DNA from: Thermohalobaculum sp038534135
Lineage (GTDB): Bacteria > Pseudomonadota > Alphaproteobacteria > Rhodobacterales > Rhodobacteraceae
DNA length: 64,000 nucleotides
Assembly: GCA_038534135.1 (NCBI GenBank)
Contig: JBCAXJ010000001.1
Location: 62,001 to 126,000, forward strand
Reading direction: 5' to 3'
How positions within the stretch are numbered: the stretch's first letter is position 1; each line of letters opens with the position of its first letter. Shown here in pieces: positions 45,922-53,755 of this stretch. The translations under genes and the position numbers were made by a program. Below the pieces are notes generated by a model. It ran no database searches, was not told the DNA's origin, and worked only from the letters and a program-made list of their open reading frames with translations.

Positions 45922-47130
45922 TCAGGCTGCCGCCGCGCGCGCCAGTCGTCCGGGCCTCTCGTCGATCGGTAGGTGCAAAAAGGTCGCCAGAAGTCCGAAG
46001 GCCACCGCCGCCCACCACATCGGCGTGTAGTCCTGATAGGCATCAAAAATCACGCCACCCATCCACGCACCCACGAAACTGCCGGTCTGGTGGCTCATGA
46101 AGATCAGCCCGGCAAGCGTCGACAGGAACGTCAGCCCCTGCGTCTGCGCAATAAGCCCGGTTGTCAGCGGTACGGTCGACAGCCACAGCAGCCCCATGAT
46201 CGCCGAGAACACCAGGACCGAGACCGGCGTGAGCGGGGTCAGGATGAACACCGTGATCACCACCGCCCGGGCCGCGTAGATGAACGCTAGAACCATTTTC
46301 TTTGAAAGAACCTGGCCCGACCAGCCGGACAGAAAGCTGCCTGCGATGTTGAAAAGACCAATCAGCGCCAGCGACCAACCACCGATCCACGCCGCCAATC
46401 CCTGATCTTCGATATAGGCGGGCAGGTGCGTCTGAATGAACGCCACGTGGAATCCACAGACGAAGAACCCAAAGAACAGAAGCACATAGGCCCGCTCACT
46501 GAATGCCGTGCGCACCGCGTATCCGAACCCGCCACCGCTCGAAGCCGCCGTCGGGCGGGACACCCGTGCAATCAGGAACAGCACCGGCAGGATCATGAGG
46601 AAGCTTGCCGCGATGATCTGGATCGCGACCTGCCAGCCGAACGCCGCGATCATCTGCTGCGTGACGGGCGCTGCAACGAACATACCTGCCGAGGCAGCGG
46701 CCGTCCCCAGCCCCAGCACGAAGCTGCGCCGCGACGCACTCACGATCTTGCCCAGCGCCACGATCACGACGGGGAACGAGACCGCGCCCGTCCCGATGCC
46801 CACGATCACGCCCGACCAGATGAACACGTCCGGGTCGATCACCGTGCCGCGCAACCAGAACCCAAGTGCCGCCACCACGGCTCCGAACGCCAGGACCCGA
46901 GCTGTTCCATAGCGGTCGGCCACCATCCCGGCCAATGGCTGCGTAAGCCCCCAGCACAGCGCTTGGATCGCCATGGATAGCGAGAAGATCTCGCGTTCCC
47001 AGCCCAGTTCGGTCGACATCGGCCGCAGGAAGATCCCGAACGTGGCGGCAAAGCCGAACCCGACGAAGGCGACAATGCAGCCCGCGGCAATGGCGGCGGT
47101 CACGCCGCGGGGCTGGGTCTCGGTGGTCAT
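45922..47130 (-). CDS. MFS transporter (monocarboxylate/oxalate-formate-antiporter-like)
   Basis: 402 residues, twelve predicted spans. N-terminal FGFAATFGIFLRPMSTELGW and ALCWGLTQPLAGMVADRYGT (motif A region) are characteristic of the branch that includes monocarboxylate porters and the oxalate/formate antiporter. The start at 47130 (MTTETQPRGV). The long open stretch upstream to 48495 is antisense to der and is not coding. Substrate unknown. Confidence 0.88.
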   Translation of the reverse strand: MTTETQPRGVTAAIAAGCIVAFVGFGFAATFGIFLRPMSTELGWEREIFSLSMAIQALCWGLTQPLAGMVADRYGTARVLAFGAVVAALGFWLRGTVIDPDVFIWSGVIVGIGTGAVSFPVVIVALGKIVSASRRSFVLGLGTAAASAGMFVAAPVTQQMIAAFGWQVAIQIIAASFLMILPVLFLIARVSRPTAASSGGGFGYAVRTAFSERAYVLLFFGFFVCGFHVAFIQTHLPAYIEDQGLAAWIGGWSLALIGLFNIAGSFLSGWSGQVLSKKMVLAFIYAARAVVITVFILTPLTPVSVLVFSAIMGLLWLSTVPLTTGLIAQTQGLTFLSTLAGLIFMSHQTGSFVGAWMGGVIFDAYQDYTPMWWAAVAFGLLATFLHLPIDERPGRLARAAAA

Positions 47131-47253
47131 GGTGGAGAACTCCTGAAAGCGAACGCGCGCCGATCCTATGTCCAAAGTCCGCCCGGAGAAAGTCGCATGG
47201 CGGATTGGCTCGGCGCGCTTGCCTCTCCCGGTCGCCCGCACTATAGCGCCGCG

Positions 47254-48618
47254 ATGTCCTTCACCCTCGCCATCGTGGGCCGGCCGAATGTCGGCAAGTC
47301 GACCCTGTTCAACCGGCTCGTCGGCAAACGCCTCGCGCTGGTCGATGACCAGCCTGGCGTCACCCGCGATCTGCGCGAAGGCGAGGCCCGGCTCGGGGAC
47401 CTGAACTTCACCGTGATCGATACAGCGGGGCTCGAGCAGGCCTCCGACGAAAGCCTCCAGGGCAGGATGCGCAAGCTGACTGAACACGCCGTGCGCAACT
47501 CGGATGTCTGCCTGTTTGTCACTGACGCCCGCGCCGGGGTCACGCCCGCCGATCAGATCTTTGCCGACTTGCTGCGCCGCTCGGGCGCCGAGGTCATCCT
47601 CGCCATCAACAAGTCCGAAGGCCGTCAGGGCCAGGATGCGATCTTCGAGGGATACGGCCTCGGCCTGGGCGACCCGATCGGGCTCTCCGCCGAACATGGC
47701 GAGGGTATGGGCGATCTCTACGCGGCTCTCTTGCCGCTCTCCGAGAAATTCGCCGCCGAAGCCGACCGCACCGCCTTCGACCCGAACACCGACGAAGATC
47801 CGCTGGCCGAGAAACGCCCACTCCAGATCGCCATCACCGGACGCCCGAACTCCGGGAAGTCGACGCTGGTCAACAAGATCCTCGGCCAGGACCGCCTTCT
47901 GACGGGGCCCGAAGCCGGGATCACCCGCGACGCCATCGCAGTCGAAGCCACCTGGGGTGGCCGCCGCTTCCGCATCTTCGACACCGCGGGCCTGCGCAAG
48001 AAGGCGAAGGTTCAGGACAAGGTCGAACGCCTGTCGACCTCCGATGCCATCCGCGCCGTCAAATTCGCCGAAGTCGTCGTGGTCCTGATCGAACCCGACC
48101 GGAGCTTCGAGACCCAGGACCTGCGCATCGCCGATCTGGCCGAGCGTGAGGGCAGGGCGATCGTCTTCGCCGTCAACAAATGGGACCTGGAAGGCGACAA
48201 GAACGCCAAGATCCGCGAACTGCGCGAGGAACTGACCCGCCTGCTGCCGCAACTGAAAGGCGCGCCGCTGATCCAGATCTCGGCGCTGACGGGGCGCGGG
48301 CTCGACAAGCTGGCTGACGCGATCACCCAGGCTCACCGCATCTGGAACACGCGCATCTCGACGTCCAAGCTCAATGATTGGCTTCTCGCCGCGACCCAGG
48401 CACACCCACCCCCGGCCCCGGGCGGGCGCCGCATCAAGATGCGGTACATGACCCAGGTCAAGGCTCGCCCGCCCAGCTTCGTCGTCATGTGCCAACGCGC
48501 CGACGACGTGCCCGACAGCTACACGCGCTATCTGGTGAACGGCCTGCGCACCGACTTTGGCCTACTCGGCACGCCGATCCGCCTGATGTTGCGCAAGGGC
48601 AAGAACCCCTACGCCTGA
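47254..48618 (+). CDS. der: Ribosome biogenesis GTPase Der
   Basis: Essential double-GTPase for 50S assembly, 454 residues. Two complete G domains: G1 GRPNVGKS (about 9-16) with DTAGLE and NKSE, and a second G1 GRPNSGKST with DTAGLRKKAKVQDKVER and NKWD. The C-terminal KH-like domain ends GTPIRLMLRKGKNPYA, as in nearly all Der proteins. The start at 47254 matches the family N-terminus (FTLAIVGRPNVGKS). Confidence 0.97.
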   Translation: MSFTLAIVGRPNVGKSTLFNRLVGKRLALVDDQPGVTRDLREGEARLGDLNFTVIDTAGLEQASDESLQGRMRKLTEHAVRNSDVCLFVTDARAGVTPADQIFADLLRRSGAEVILAINKSEGRQGQDAIFEGYGLGLGDPIGLSAEHGEGMGDLYAALLPLSEKFAAEADRTAFDPNTDEDPLAEKRPLQIAITGRPNSGKSTLVNKILGQDRLLTGPEAGITRDAIAVEATWGGRRFRIFDTAGLRKKAKVQDKVERLSTSDAIRAVKFAEVVVVLIEPDRSFETQDLRIADLAEREGRAIVFAVNKWDLEGDKNAKIRELREELTRLLPQLKGAPLIQISALTGRGLDKLADAITQAHRIWNTRISTSKLNDWLLAATQAHPPPAPGGRRIKMRYMTQVKARPPSFVVMCQRADDVPDSYTRYLVNGLRTDFGLLGTPIRLMLRKGKNPYA

Positions 48619-49044
48619 TGCGAAGCTGCTTCGTCGCGTGGCTGTAGGGGCGCATCCAGACTTACGCCACACTCCTCGATCTTCCCGCAGTCTTGTTGGC
48701 GATGTGGGCCGGTAAGACGACGCGTTGCCCTCGCTGCGTCAGCCTCACGAAATTGAAATGGTGGCGCTTGGCAAGGATCATACGAACGCGAGGATGTGTG
48801 CTGCGAACGACGCTGTTCTGCTCCGCTAGTCCGGGATTGCCGAGTGGCCCTCAACGCCACTCAAATCCGGTTAATCACAAATTGCGTGACTTTTTTCACT
48901 GGCAAAATCACGGAAACTGCACCGTCAGAACTGGGCGCCGTGGTCGTCAGTGTTACGACCGCCGGCCCACCTGGGAAGAAGCAGCTTGCCCACCTCGCGC
49001 ATTGCCTTTTACCCACGTCCCGGAAACGGCTTTGCGCACCTTGG
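48619..49044. other. Intergenic region between der and recR
   Basis: About 425 bp between convergent genes. The stretch 48865-48925 is A/T-rich. No ribosome site, tRNA or clear terminator hairpin was found, and the open frames seen here look like chance. Confidence 0.4.
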
Positions 49045-49641
49045 TCATAGAGCCTTGCGTGCCGTCAACGCGGCCGAGATTGTGCCATCGTCCAGATAAT
49101 CCAGCTCGCCGCCAATCGGCACGCCCTTGGCAAGCGAGGTGACGGCACAGCCCGTTCCGTCCAGATACTCCGCAACCACATGGGCTGTCGTCTGCCCGTC
49201 GATTGTGGCGCTAAGGGCGAGAATAACCTCGGAAATCTCCTCTTGCCGCACGCGCGCGGCAAGCTCCGGCAAACGCAGAGTTTCGGGTGTGATGCCATCC
49301 AGTGCAGACAACAAGCCGCCGAGTACGTGATAGCGGCCCCGGAACACGGCAGCCCGCTCCATCGCCCACAGGTCGGCCACGTCCTGAACCACGGCGATCA
49401 GCCCGTTCGCCCGGCGAGGGTCCTCGCAAATCTCGCAAGTCTCTGACGTCGTTACATTTTCACAGATGCGGCAGGTCCTGATCGTCCGGACGACCTCGTC
49501 CATCGAGGCCGCCAGCGGCCCCAGCAGCCGCTCTTTGCGTTTGACCAGATGCAGCACCGCCCGACGCGCCGAGCGTGGCCCCAGCCCCGGCAGCTTGGCC
49601 ATCAGGTCGATCAGCCGCTCGACCTCGGGGGCGCCGGACAT
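49045..49641 (-). CDS. recR: Recombination mediator RecR
   Basis: Works with RecO and RecF to load RecA on gapped DNA. 198 residues. N-terminal helix-hairpin-helix (LPGLGPRSARRAVLHL), Cys4 zinc finger (CRICENVTTSETCEIC), Toprim domain (GLIAVVQDVADLWAMER) and the conserved late block with SEVILALSATIDGQTTAHVV. Third gene of the usual dnaX-ybaB-recR operon. Confidence 0.96.
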   Translation of the reverse strand: MSGAPEVERLIDLMAKLPGLGPRSARRAVLHLVKRKERLLGPLAASMDEVVRTIRTCRICENVTTSETCEICEDPRRANGLIAVVQDVADLWAMERAAVFRGRYHVLGGLLSALDGITPETLRLPELAARVRQEEISEVILALSATIDGQTTAHVVAEYLDGTGCAVTSLAKGVPIGGELDYLDDGTISAALTARKAL

Positions 49642-49661
49642 CTTCTTGAAATTCCAGAGGG

Positions 49662-50003
49662 TTAGCCGAAGGGCAGCTTCATGCCCGGCGGCAGCGGCAG
49701 GCCCTCGGTCACCTTGGCCATCTCGGCCTGTCCGGCCTCGCGTGCTTGCTTGATCGCGTCGTTCACCGCGGCGACGATCAGGTCTTCCAGCACTTCCTTG
49801 TCCTCGGCGCTCTCCAGCAGCGACGGATCGACAGTCAGCGACTTGACCTCGCCCTGGCCGGTTGCCACGGCCTTGACCATGCCTGCACCCGCAGAGCCTT
49901 CTGCCGTCAATTCCGCCATCTTTTCAGTGGCTTCGGCCATCTTGGCCTGCATTTCCTGAGCCTGCTTCATCAGCTTGCCCATGTCACCCAATCCCTTGAG
50001 CAT
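49662..50003 (-). CDS. ybaB: YbaB/EbfC nucleoid-associated protein
   Basis: Small dimeric DNA-binding protein, 113 residues. It starts MLKGLGDMGKLMKQAQEMQA and has the family block GQGEVKSLTVDPSLL and LEDLIVAAVNDAI. The ATG shares one base with the dnaX stop, and it sits between dnaX and recR as in most bacteria. Confidence 0.95.
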   Translation of the reverse strand: MLKGLGDMGKLMKQAQEMQAKMAEATEKMAELTAEGSAGAGMVKAVATGQGEVKSLTVDPSLLESAEDKEVLEDLIVAAVNDAIKQAREAGQAEMAKVTEGLPLPPGMKLPFG

Positions 50004-51793
50004 CAGTAGTCCTCCTCGAACGGATCGTCGCCATCGACCAGATCGCCTTCGATCTCGATCCCGGTATCGTCGTCTTCCGGTACGGGTGCAAGAAATTCGT
50101 CGGCCGGTTCCGCCTCGCGCAGGGGTTTCACGCTCAGCACACGGTCTATTTCTGCATCCGGCACGTCAAAGATCGCAAGTGCGGCGGCGACAAGTGGATG
50201 GTTGCGGACCTCGGTCTTGACGACATCAGCCTGGCGCGCCGCTGTCTCCCGGGCAGTGGACGCGCCAGCTTGATCCGAAATCAGGATCGACCAGCGCGCA
50301 CCCGTCGCGGCGGAGAGCACCTGTTGGATCCGTCCGGCCAGATCGCCGGGCGCGCCGGGGGCGGGGTTGAACTCGATCACTCCGGGTTTGTAGCTGACCA
50401 ATCGAAGGAACGCCTCGCAATCGTCGAAGAGTTTGAAATCAATCGGCTTTATGACAGCCATCGCGTCCTCGAGCGTCGCGAACGCGGCCAGAGCGGATGG
50501 CGCTTCCGAGGGCGTGGCCGCAGGCGTGGGTGCCGGATTCGCGTGTACCGCCAGTTGTGCTGCCGGTCCGCCACGAGACCCTCCACCAGACGGTGCAGGA
50601 CCGGGCAGGGATACGGTCCCGCCTTCGGTCAGCTTGCGGACCAGTTCCTCCGGCGGCGGAAGATCGGCCACATGCGTCAGGCGGATCACCGCCATCTCTG
50701 CGGCCATCATTGCGTTTGGTGCCAGGGCCAATTCGTCCAGCGCTTTCAACAACATCTGCCAGGATCGGGTCAATGCGCGCATTGGCAGGCGCGCTGCCAG
50801 ATCACGGCCCCGGTCTCGTTCGGACGCAGCCACAGTCGGGTCGTCGGCGGTCGCCGGATTGACCTTCAGGACCGAGATCCAGTGCGTCAACTCGGCGAGA
50901 TCACGCAGGACCACTCCGGGATCAGCGCCGTCAGAGTACTGCTGGCCCAGTTCCTCGAGGGCACCGCTGGCATCGCCCTTCATGATCGCCTCGAACAGAT
51001 CGATCACCCGGCCACGGTCAGCGAGTCCCAGCATCGACCGGACCTGATCGGCGCTGATCTCGCCTTCCTGACCATGGGCGATTGCCTGATCCAGCAGCGA
51101 CAGCGCATCGCGCACCGAACCCTCTGCCGCGCGCGTCACCAGAGCCAGCGCCTCGTCCGACAGGGACGCGCCTTCCTTGCCCGCAATCCCGCGCAGATGA
51201 TCCATCATCACCTCGGGCTCGATCCGGCGCAGATCGAACCGCTGGCAGCGGGACAGGACCGTGACGGGCACCTTGCGGATCTCGGTCGTTGCGAAGATGA
51301 ACTTTACGTGCTCGGGTGGTTCCTCCAGCGTCTTCAGCAGCGCATTGAAAGCGCTGTTCGACAGCATGTGAACCTCATCGATGATGTAGACTTTATAGCG
51401 GGCCGAGGCCGCACGGTAGCGCACCGAATCGATGATCTCGCGGATATCGCCGACCCCGGTGTTCGAGGCTGCATCCATCTCCAGCACATCGACATTGCGG
51501 CCTTCGGCGATCGATACACACGCCTCGCACATACCGCAGGGATCGATTGTCGGTCTGTCATCGCGTTGACAGTTCAAACCCTTGGCAATGATCCGGGCGG
51601 TGGTCGTCTTACCGACCCCACGCACACCCGTCATGATGAAGGCATGAGCAATCCGGTCATAGGCAAAGGCATTGGTCAGGACCTGGACCATCGCCTCTTG
51701 TCCGATCAGGTCGCGGAAGTGACCGGGCCGGTACTTGCGTGCCAGCACCTGATAGGCGGCGGGTTCAGTCGCAGTTTGTGAATCGTCGGCCAT
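50003..51793 (-). CDS. dnaX: DNA polymerase III subunit gamma/tau
   Basis: Clamp-loader ATPase, 596 residues. The N-terminal YQVLARKYRPGHFRDLIGQE and Walker A GVRGVGKTTTARI start the domain. A zinc module with Cys in DRPTIDPCGMCEACVSIAEG and Walker B with YIIDEVHMLS follow, then the sensor FATTEIRKVPVTVLSRCQRF. Domain III and a tau-like C-terminal region come after. The ribosome site AGGGGA precedes 51793. Confidence 0.97.
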   Translation of the reverse strand: MADDSQTATEPAAYQVLARKYRPGHFRDLIGQEAMVQVLTNAFAYDRIAHAFIMTGVRGVGKTTTARIIAKGLNCQRDDRPTIDPCGMCEACVSIAEGRNVDVLEMDAASNTGVGDIREIIDSVRYRAASARYKVYIIDEVHMLSNSAFNALLKTLEEPPEHVKFIFATTEIRKVPVTVLSRCQRFDLRRIEPEVMMDHLRGIAGKEGASLSDEALALVTRAAEGSVRDALSLLDQAIAHGQEGEISADQVRSMLGLADRGRVIDLFEAIMKGDASGALEELGQQYSDGADPGVVLRDLAELTHWISVLKVNPATADDPTVAASERDRGRDLAARLPMRALTRSWQMLLKALDELALAPNAMMAAEMAVIRLTHVADLPPPEELVRKLTEGGTVSLPGPAPSGGGSRGGPAAQLAVHANPAPTPAATPSEAPSALAAFATLEDAMAVIKPIDFKLFDDCEAFLRLVSYKPGVIEFNPAPGAPGDLAGRIQQVLSAATGARWSILISDQAGASTARETAARQADVVKTEVRNHPLVAAALAIFDVPDAEIDRVLSVKPLREAEPADEFLAPVPEDDDTGIEIEGDLVDGDDPFEEDY

Positions 51794-51860
51794 CCGGTCC
51801 CCTGTCTGTGGAAGCTATAGCGGTGGCGGCAGAGGCGAGTCCAGAACGGGCAGGTGCGAT

Positions 51861-51880
51861 CTGTAGCATCCGCTACAGAC
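51861..51880. promoter_or_regulatory. Palindrome A (shared operator candidate)
   Basis: CTGTAGCATCCGCTACAGAC contains a perfect inverted repeat (CTGTAGC-ATCC-GCTACAG). It ends 51 bp before the first precursor-like peptide gene and lies 67 bp before dnaX on the other side. Sixteen of twenty bases match the element at 53465-53484. Confidence 0.6.
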
Positions 51881-51930
51881 CAAGCGTGTGTCACGGCGCA
51901 CACTTCAGGCCAGACAGGATGGAGGATGAC

Positions 51931-52164
51931 GTGACCAACTCACCAGAAATCATCGCCGTGGCTGAAAATGATGCGCCCGAACTCTTGGATACAGAATCGC
52001 TCGACGCCGCGACAGGTGGGGTTCAGTACGGCGGCACAAACACGTGCGAGCCTGTGACGCCAACGCCGACACCTACGGTCAGCTTTAGCTATGCCAAGAT
52101 CGAAAACACCTACGACAAGACCGTGGACAGTTTCGACCGCGTCGACAGCTTTACCAAGTCCTGA
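51931..52164 (+). CDS. Precursor-like peptide 1 (LDxxTGG leader, YGGTNTCEP core)
   Basis: 77 residues from a GTG at 51931 behind GGAGG. Leader of 30 residues, acidic, with PEIIAVAENDAPELLDTESL and ending LDAATGG. Core of 47 residues beginning VQYGGTNTCEPVTPTPTP and rich in Thr, Ser, Asp and Tyr, with a single Cys. The leader and the YGGTNTCEP block are shared with the peptide at 53537-53752. Gly-Gly leaders of this form are removed by C39-type peptidases in known RiPP and bacteriocin systems; none is in the window. Not a family I recognise. Confidence 0.75.
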   Translation: MTNSPEIIAVAENDAPELLDTESLDAATGGVQYGGTNTCEPVTPTPTPTVSFSYAKIENTYDKTVDSFDRVDSFTKS

Positions 52165-52234
52165 AAGACCACGACGTGATCCAGCGACGTTCCGGCCGCC
52201 GGGGCTGGTCCGCACAAACAGAAGGTATCCAGAG

Positions 52235-52471
52235 ATGACCAGAGAGAGCGACATTGTCGCCGTTGCCGCGCCCGACGGGCCCGATGTTCTGAGTTCGGAA
52301 GAACTCGATGCGTTCAGCGCGGGCGCTTATGGTGGGCACAACTCTTGTGAACCGTATGCGGGCGACAACACCTGCGAGACACCTGCAGCAGGTCGCGTCC
52401 AGTTTCAGACGCTGCCGATTGAGCGGACCGATGCACGTCGCGACACACCGAGAGGCCTGACCGTCAAGTAA
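52235..52471 (+). CDS. Precursor-like peptide 2 (two Cys motifs)
   Basis: 78 residues from ATG at 52235 behind AGAAGG. The leader (SDIVAVAAPDGPDVLSSEEL, then DAFSAG) matches that of peptides 1 and 3, but the cut site reads AG rather than GG. The core starts AYGGHNSCEPYAGDNTCETP, so the CEP motif occurs twice. A basic C-terminal part follows. It is 70 bp after peptide 1 and overlaps the stop of the convergent oxygenase gene by 8 bp. It probably arose by duplication of peptide 1 or 3. Confidence 0.72.
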   Translation: MTRESDIVAVAAPDGPDVLSSEELDAFSAGAYGGHNSCEPYAGDNTCETPAAGRVQFQTLPIERTDARRDTPRGLTVK

Positions 52472-53426
52472 CCGTTTGTAGGTCCGAGTGTTGGTCGTAG
52501 CTCGCGCCGAGTTCTGAACGCAGGAAATCGCCAAAGTGGATTGGTTCGAACGTCTTGCGACGAATCCGCTCGGGCACGCTACCCAGCGCACGGACCGTCT
52601 GCGCTGCTGAGGGATCGAAGAAGAACGGGCAGGAATATCGCTCCCGTCCAGTACGATTGATTACGCGGTGCGGCGTTGACCTCAGCGCACCGTGCGTCAT
52701 CCGGTGCAGCATGTCGCCGACATTCAGCACGAACGTGCCCGGGATTGGCGGCGCATCAATCCAGTCGCCATTCGGCGTCATCACCTGGAGGCCCCCGACC
52801 TCGTCCTGAGCGAGCACCGTGATCGCTCCGAAATCGGTGTGTGGGGCCGAGCCGTACACGCCGTCGGACGCTGAAGGGCAAGGCGGATAGTGCAGCAACC
52901 GCAGCCAGGTGGTTGGGCGTTCGAAAACCGGCGCTGCCTCGTCAGGCTCGGCCCCTGCGGCGCGAAGCATTGCGTCAACCATTCCCCGCGAGAACGCTGT
53001 CAGGGCATCGTGATATGCGGTGACGGCCTCGCGAAAACCGTCAAGGACGGGCCACTGATTGGCTCCGGCGAGGAAGACGCCCGCCTGCACGTCAGGATCA
53101 CCCGGACCGGCGTCACGCATCATCATGAAGCTTTCTGACTGGTTCGGTTTCGTCACCTCGGCCAGGGTCGAAGTTCGATCGGTCGAGGTGTCGATCGGGA
53201 TGAAGCCACGGTGGTTCTGATCCAGCGCAACTGCCATTTTCTCGGTGGACGGCAGAGCATGAAAGCACCGCGAGGCTTCGAACACGTCAGCGACAAGCTC
53301 CTGAGAAACGCCGTGACCCGCGATATAAGCAAAGCCTGCCTCGGAGTATGCGCGCAGAATGTCCTCGTGCAGTTGGATCGATCCTGCATTCAGATCCGAA
53401 ACGTCGATGACTGGTATCTCGTGCAT
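52464..53426 (-). CDS. 2-Oxoglutarate/Fe(II)-type oxygenase, isopenicillin-N-synthase-like
   Basis: 320 residues, cytoplasmic. N-terminal DIOX_N-like domain (IPVIDVSDLNAGSIQLHEDI ... GFAYIAGHGV). C-terminal double-stranded beta-helix with iron ligands His196, Asp198 (HTDFGAITVLAQDEVGGLQV) and His253 (TPHRVIN). An RxS pair, Arg263-Ser265 (RYSCPFFF), normally binds the co-substrate or substrate carboxylate. The start at 53426 (MHEIPVIDV) fits the family. It lies between peptides 2 and 3, convergent with the first and divergent from the second. A modifying enzyme for the peptides is an attractive inference; small-molecule oxidation is the alternative. Confidence 0.88.
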   Translation of the reverse strand: MHEIPVIDVSDLNAGSIQLHEDILRAYSEAGFAYIAGHGVSQELVADVFEASRCFHALPSTEKMAVALDQNHRGFIPIDTSTDRTSTLAEVTKPNQSESFMMMRDAGPGDPDVQAGVFLAGANQWPVLDGFREAVTAYHDALTAFSRGMVDAMLRAAGAEPDEAAPVFERPTTWLRLLHYPPCPSASDGVYGSAPHTDFGAITVLAQDEVGGLQVMTPNGDWIDAPPIPGTFVLNVGDMLHRMTHGALRSTPHRVINRTGRERYSCPFFFDPSAAQTVRALGSVPERIRRKTFEPIHFGDFLRSELGASYDQHSDLQTVT

Positions 53427-53464
53427 CGCTGTTCTCCCGCGTGGGTGCACACTGTCGTATCGAT

Positions 53465-53484
53465 AAGTAGCAGCCGTTACAGAC
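53465..53484. promoter_or_regulatory. Palindrome B (shared operator candidate)
   Basis: AAGTAGCAGCCGTTACAGAC, in the divergent region between the oxygenase (38 bp away) and peptide 3 (52 bp away). It shares GTAGC-N2-CCG-N-TACAGAC with the element at 51861-51880, at almost the same distance from a peptide start codon. Confidence 0.6.
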
Positions 53485-53536
53485 ACCATCCGATCTGAAC
53501 GACAAAACAGCCTAGACGCAACGATGGAGACCTCTC

Positions 53537-53752
53537 ATGAGTGACCAGGATATCATTGCCCGCGCGTCCTCGGACGAACCGGAGCTTCTCGACACCGCAA
53601 CGCTGGACCGGGTGACAGGCGGCGCCGAGTATGGTGGCACCAACACTTGTGAGCCGACAGACCGCACGGGGCCGATCAAGCTGAGATGGCAGCATGTTTG
53701 GGCCTCTTCGACCAGCATTCAGACGACTGACGCGATTTCGGCGAAGGGTTAA
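53537..53752 (+). CDS. Precursor-like peptide 3 (LDxxTGG leader, YGGTNTCEP core)
   Basis: 71 residues. Leader of 29 residues (MSDQDIIARASSDEPELLDT, then ATLDRVTGG) aligns residue by residue with that of peptide 1. The core begins AEYGGTNTCEPTDRTGP and then diverges (IKLRWQHVWASSTSIQTTD). The single Cys lies in the shared motif. Its upstream DNA resembles that of peptide 1 (palindrome, then GAC...ATGGAG before the start). It lies 3 bp before the stop of the exonuclease gene on the other strand. Confidence 0.75.
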   Translation: MSDQDIIARASSDEPELLDTATLDRVTGGAEYGGTNTCEPTDRTGPIKLRWQHVWASSTSIQTTDAISAKG

Positions 53753-53755
53753 GCC

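Noticed and set aside
47131..48495. Upstream extension of the MFS transporter frame
   Set aside because: Lies wholly antisense to der. The MFS protein has a natural start at 47130 with a complete first span.
51861..51880. Calling the palindrome a LuxR box
   Set aside because: CTG/CAG ends fit loosely, but no quorum-sensing gene is in the window and the spacing differs from classic boxes.
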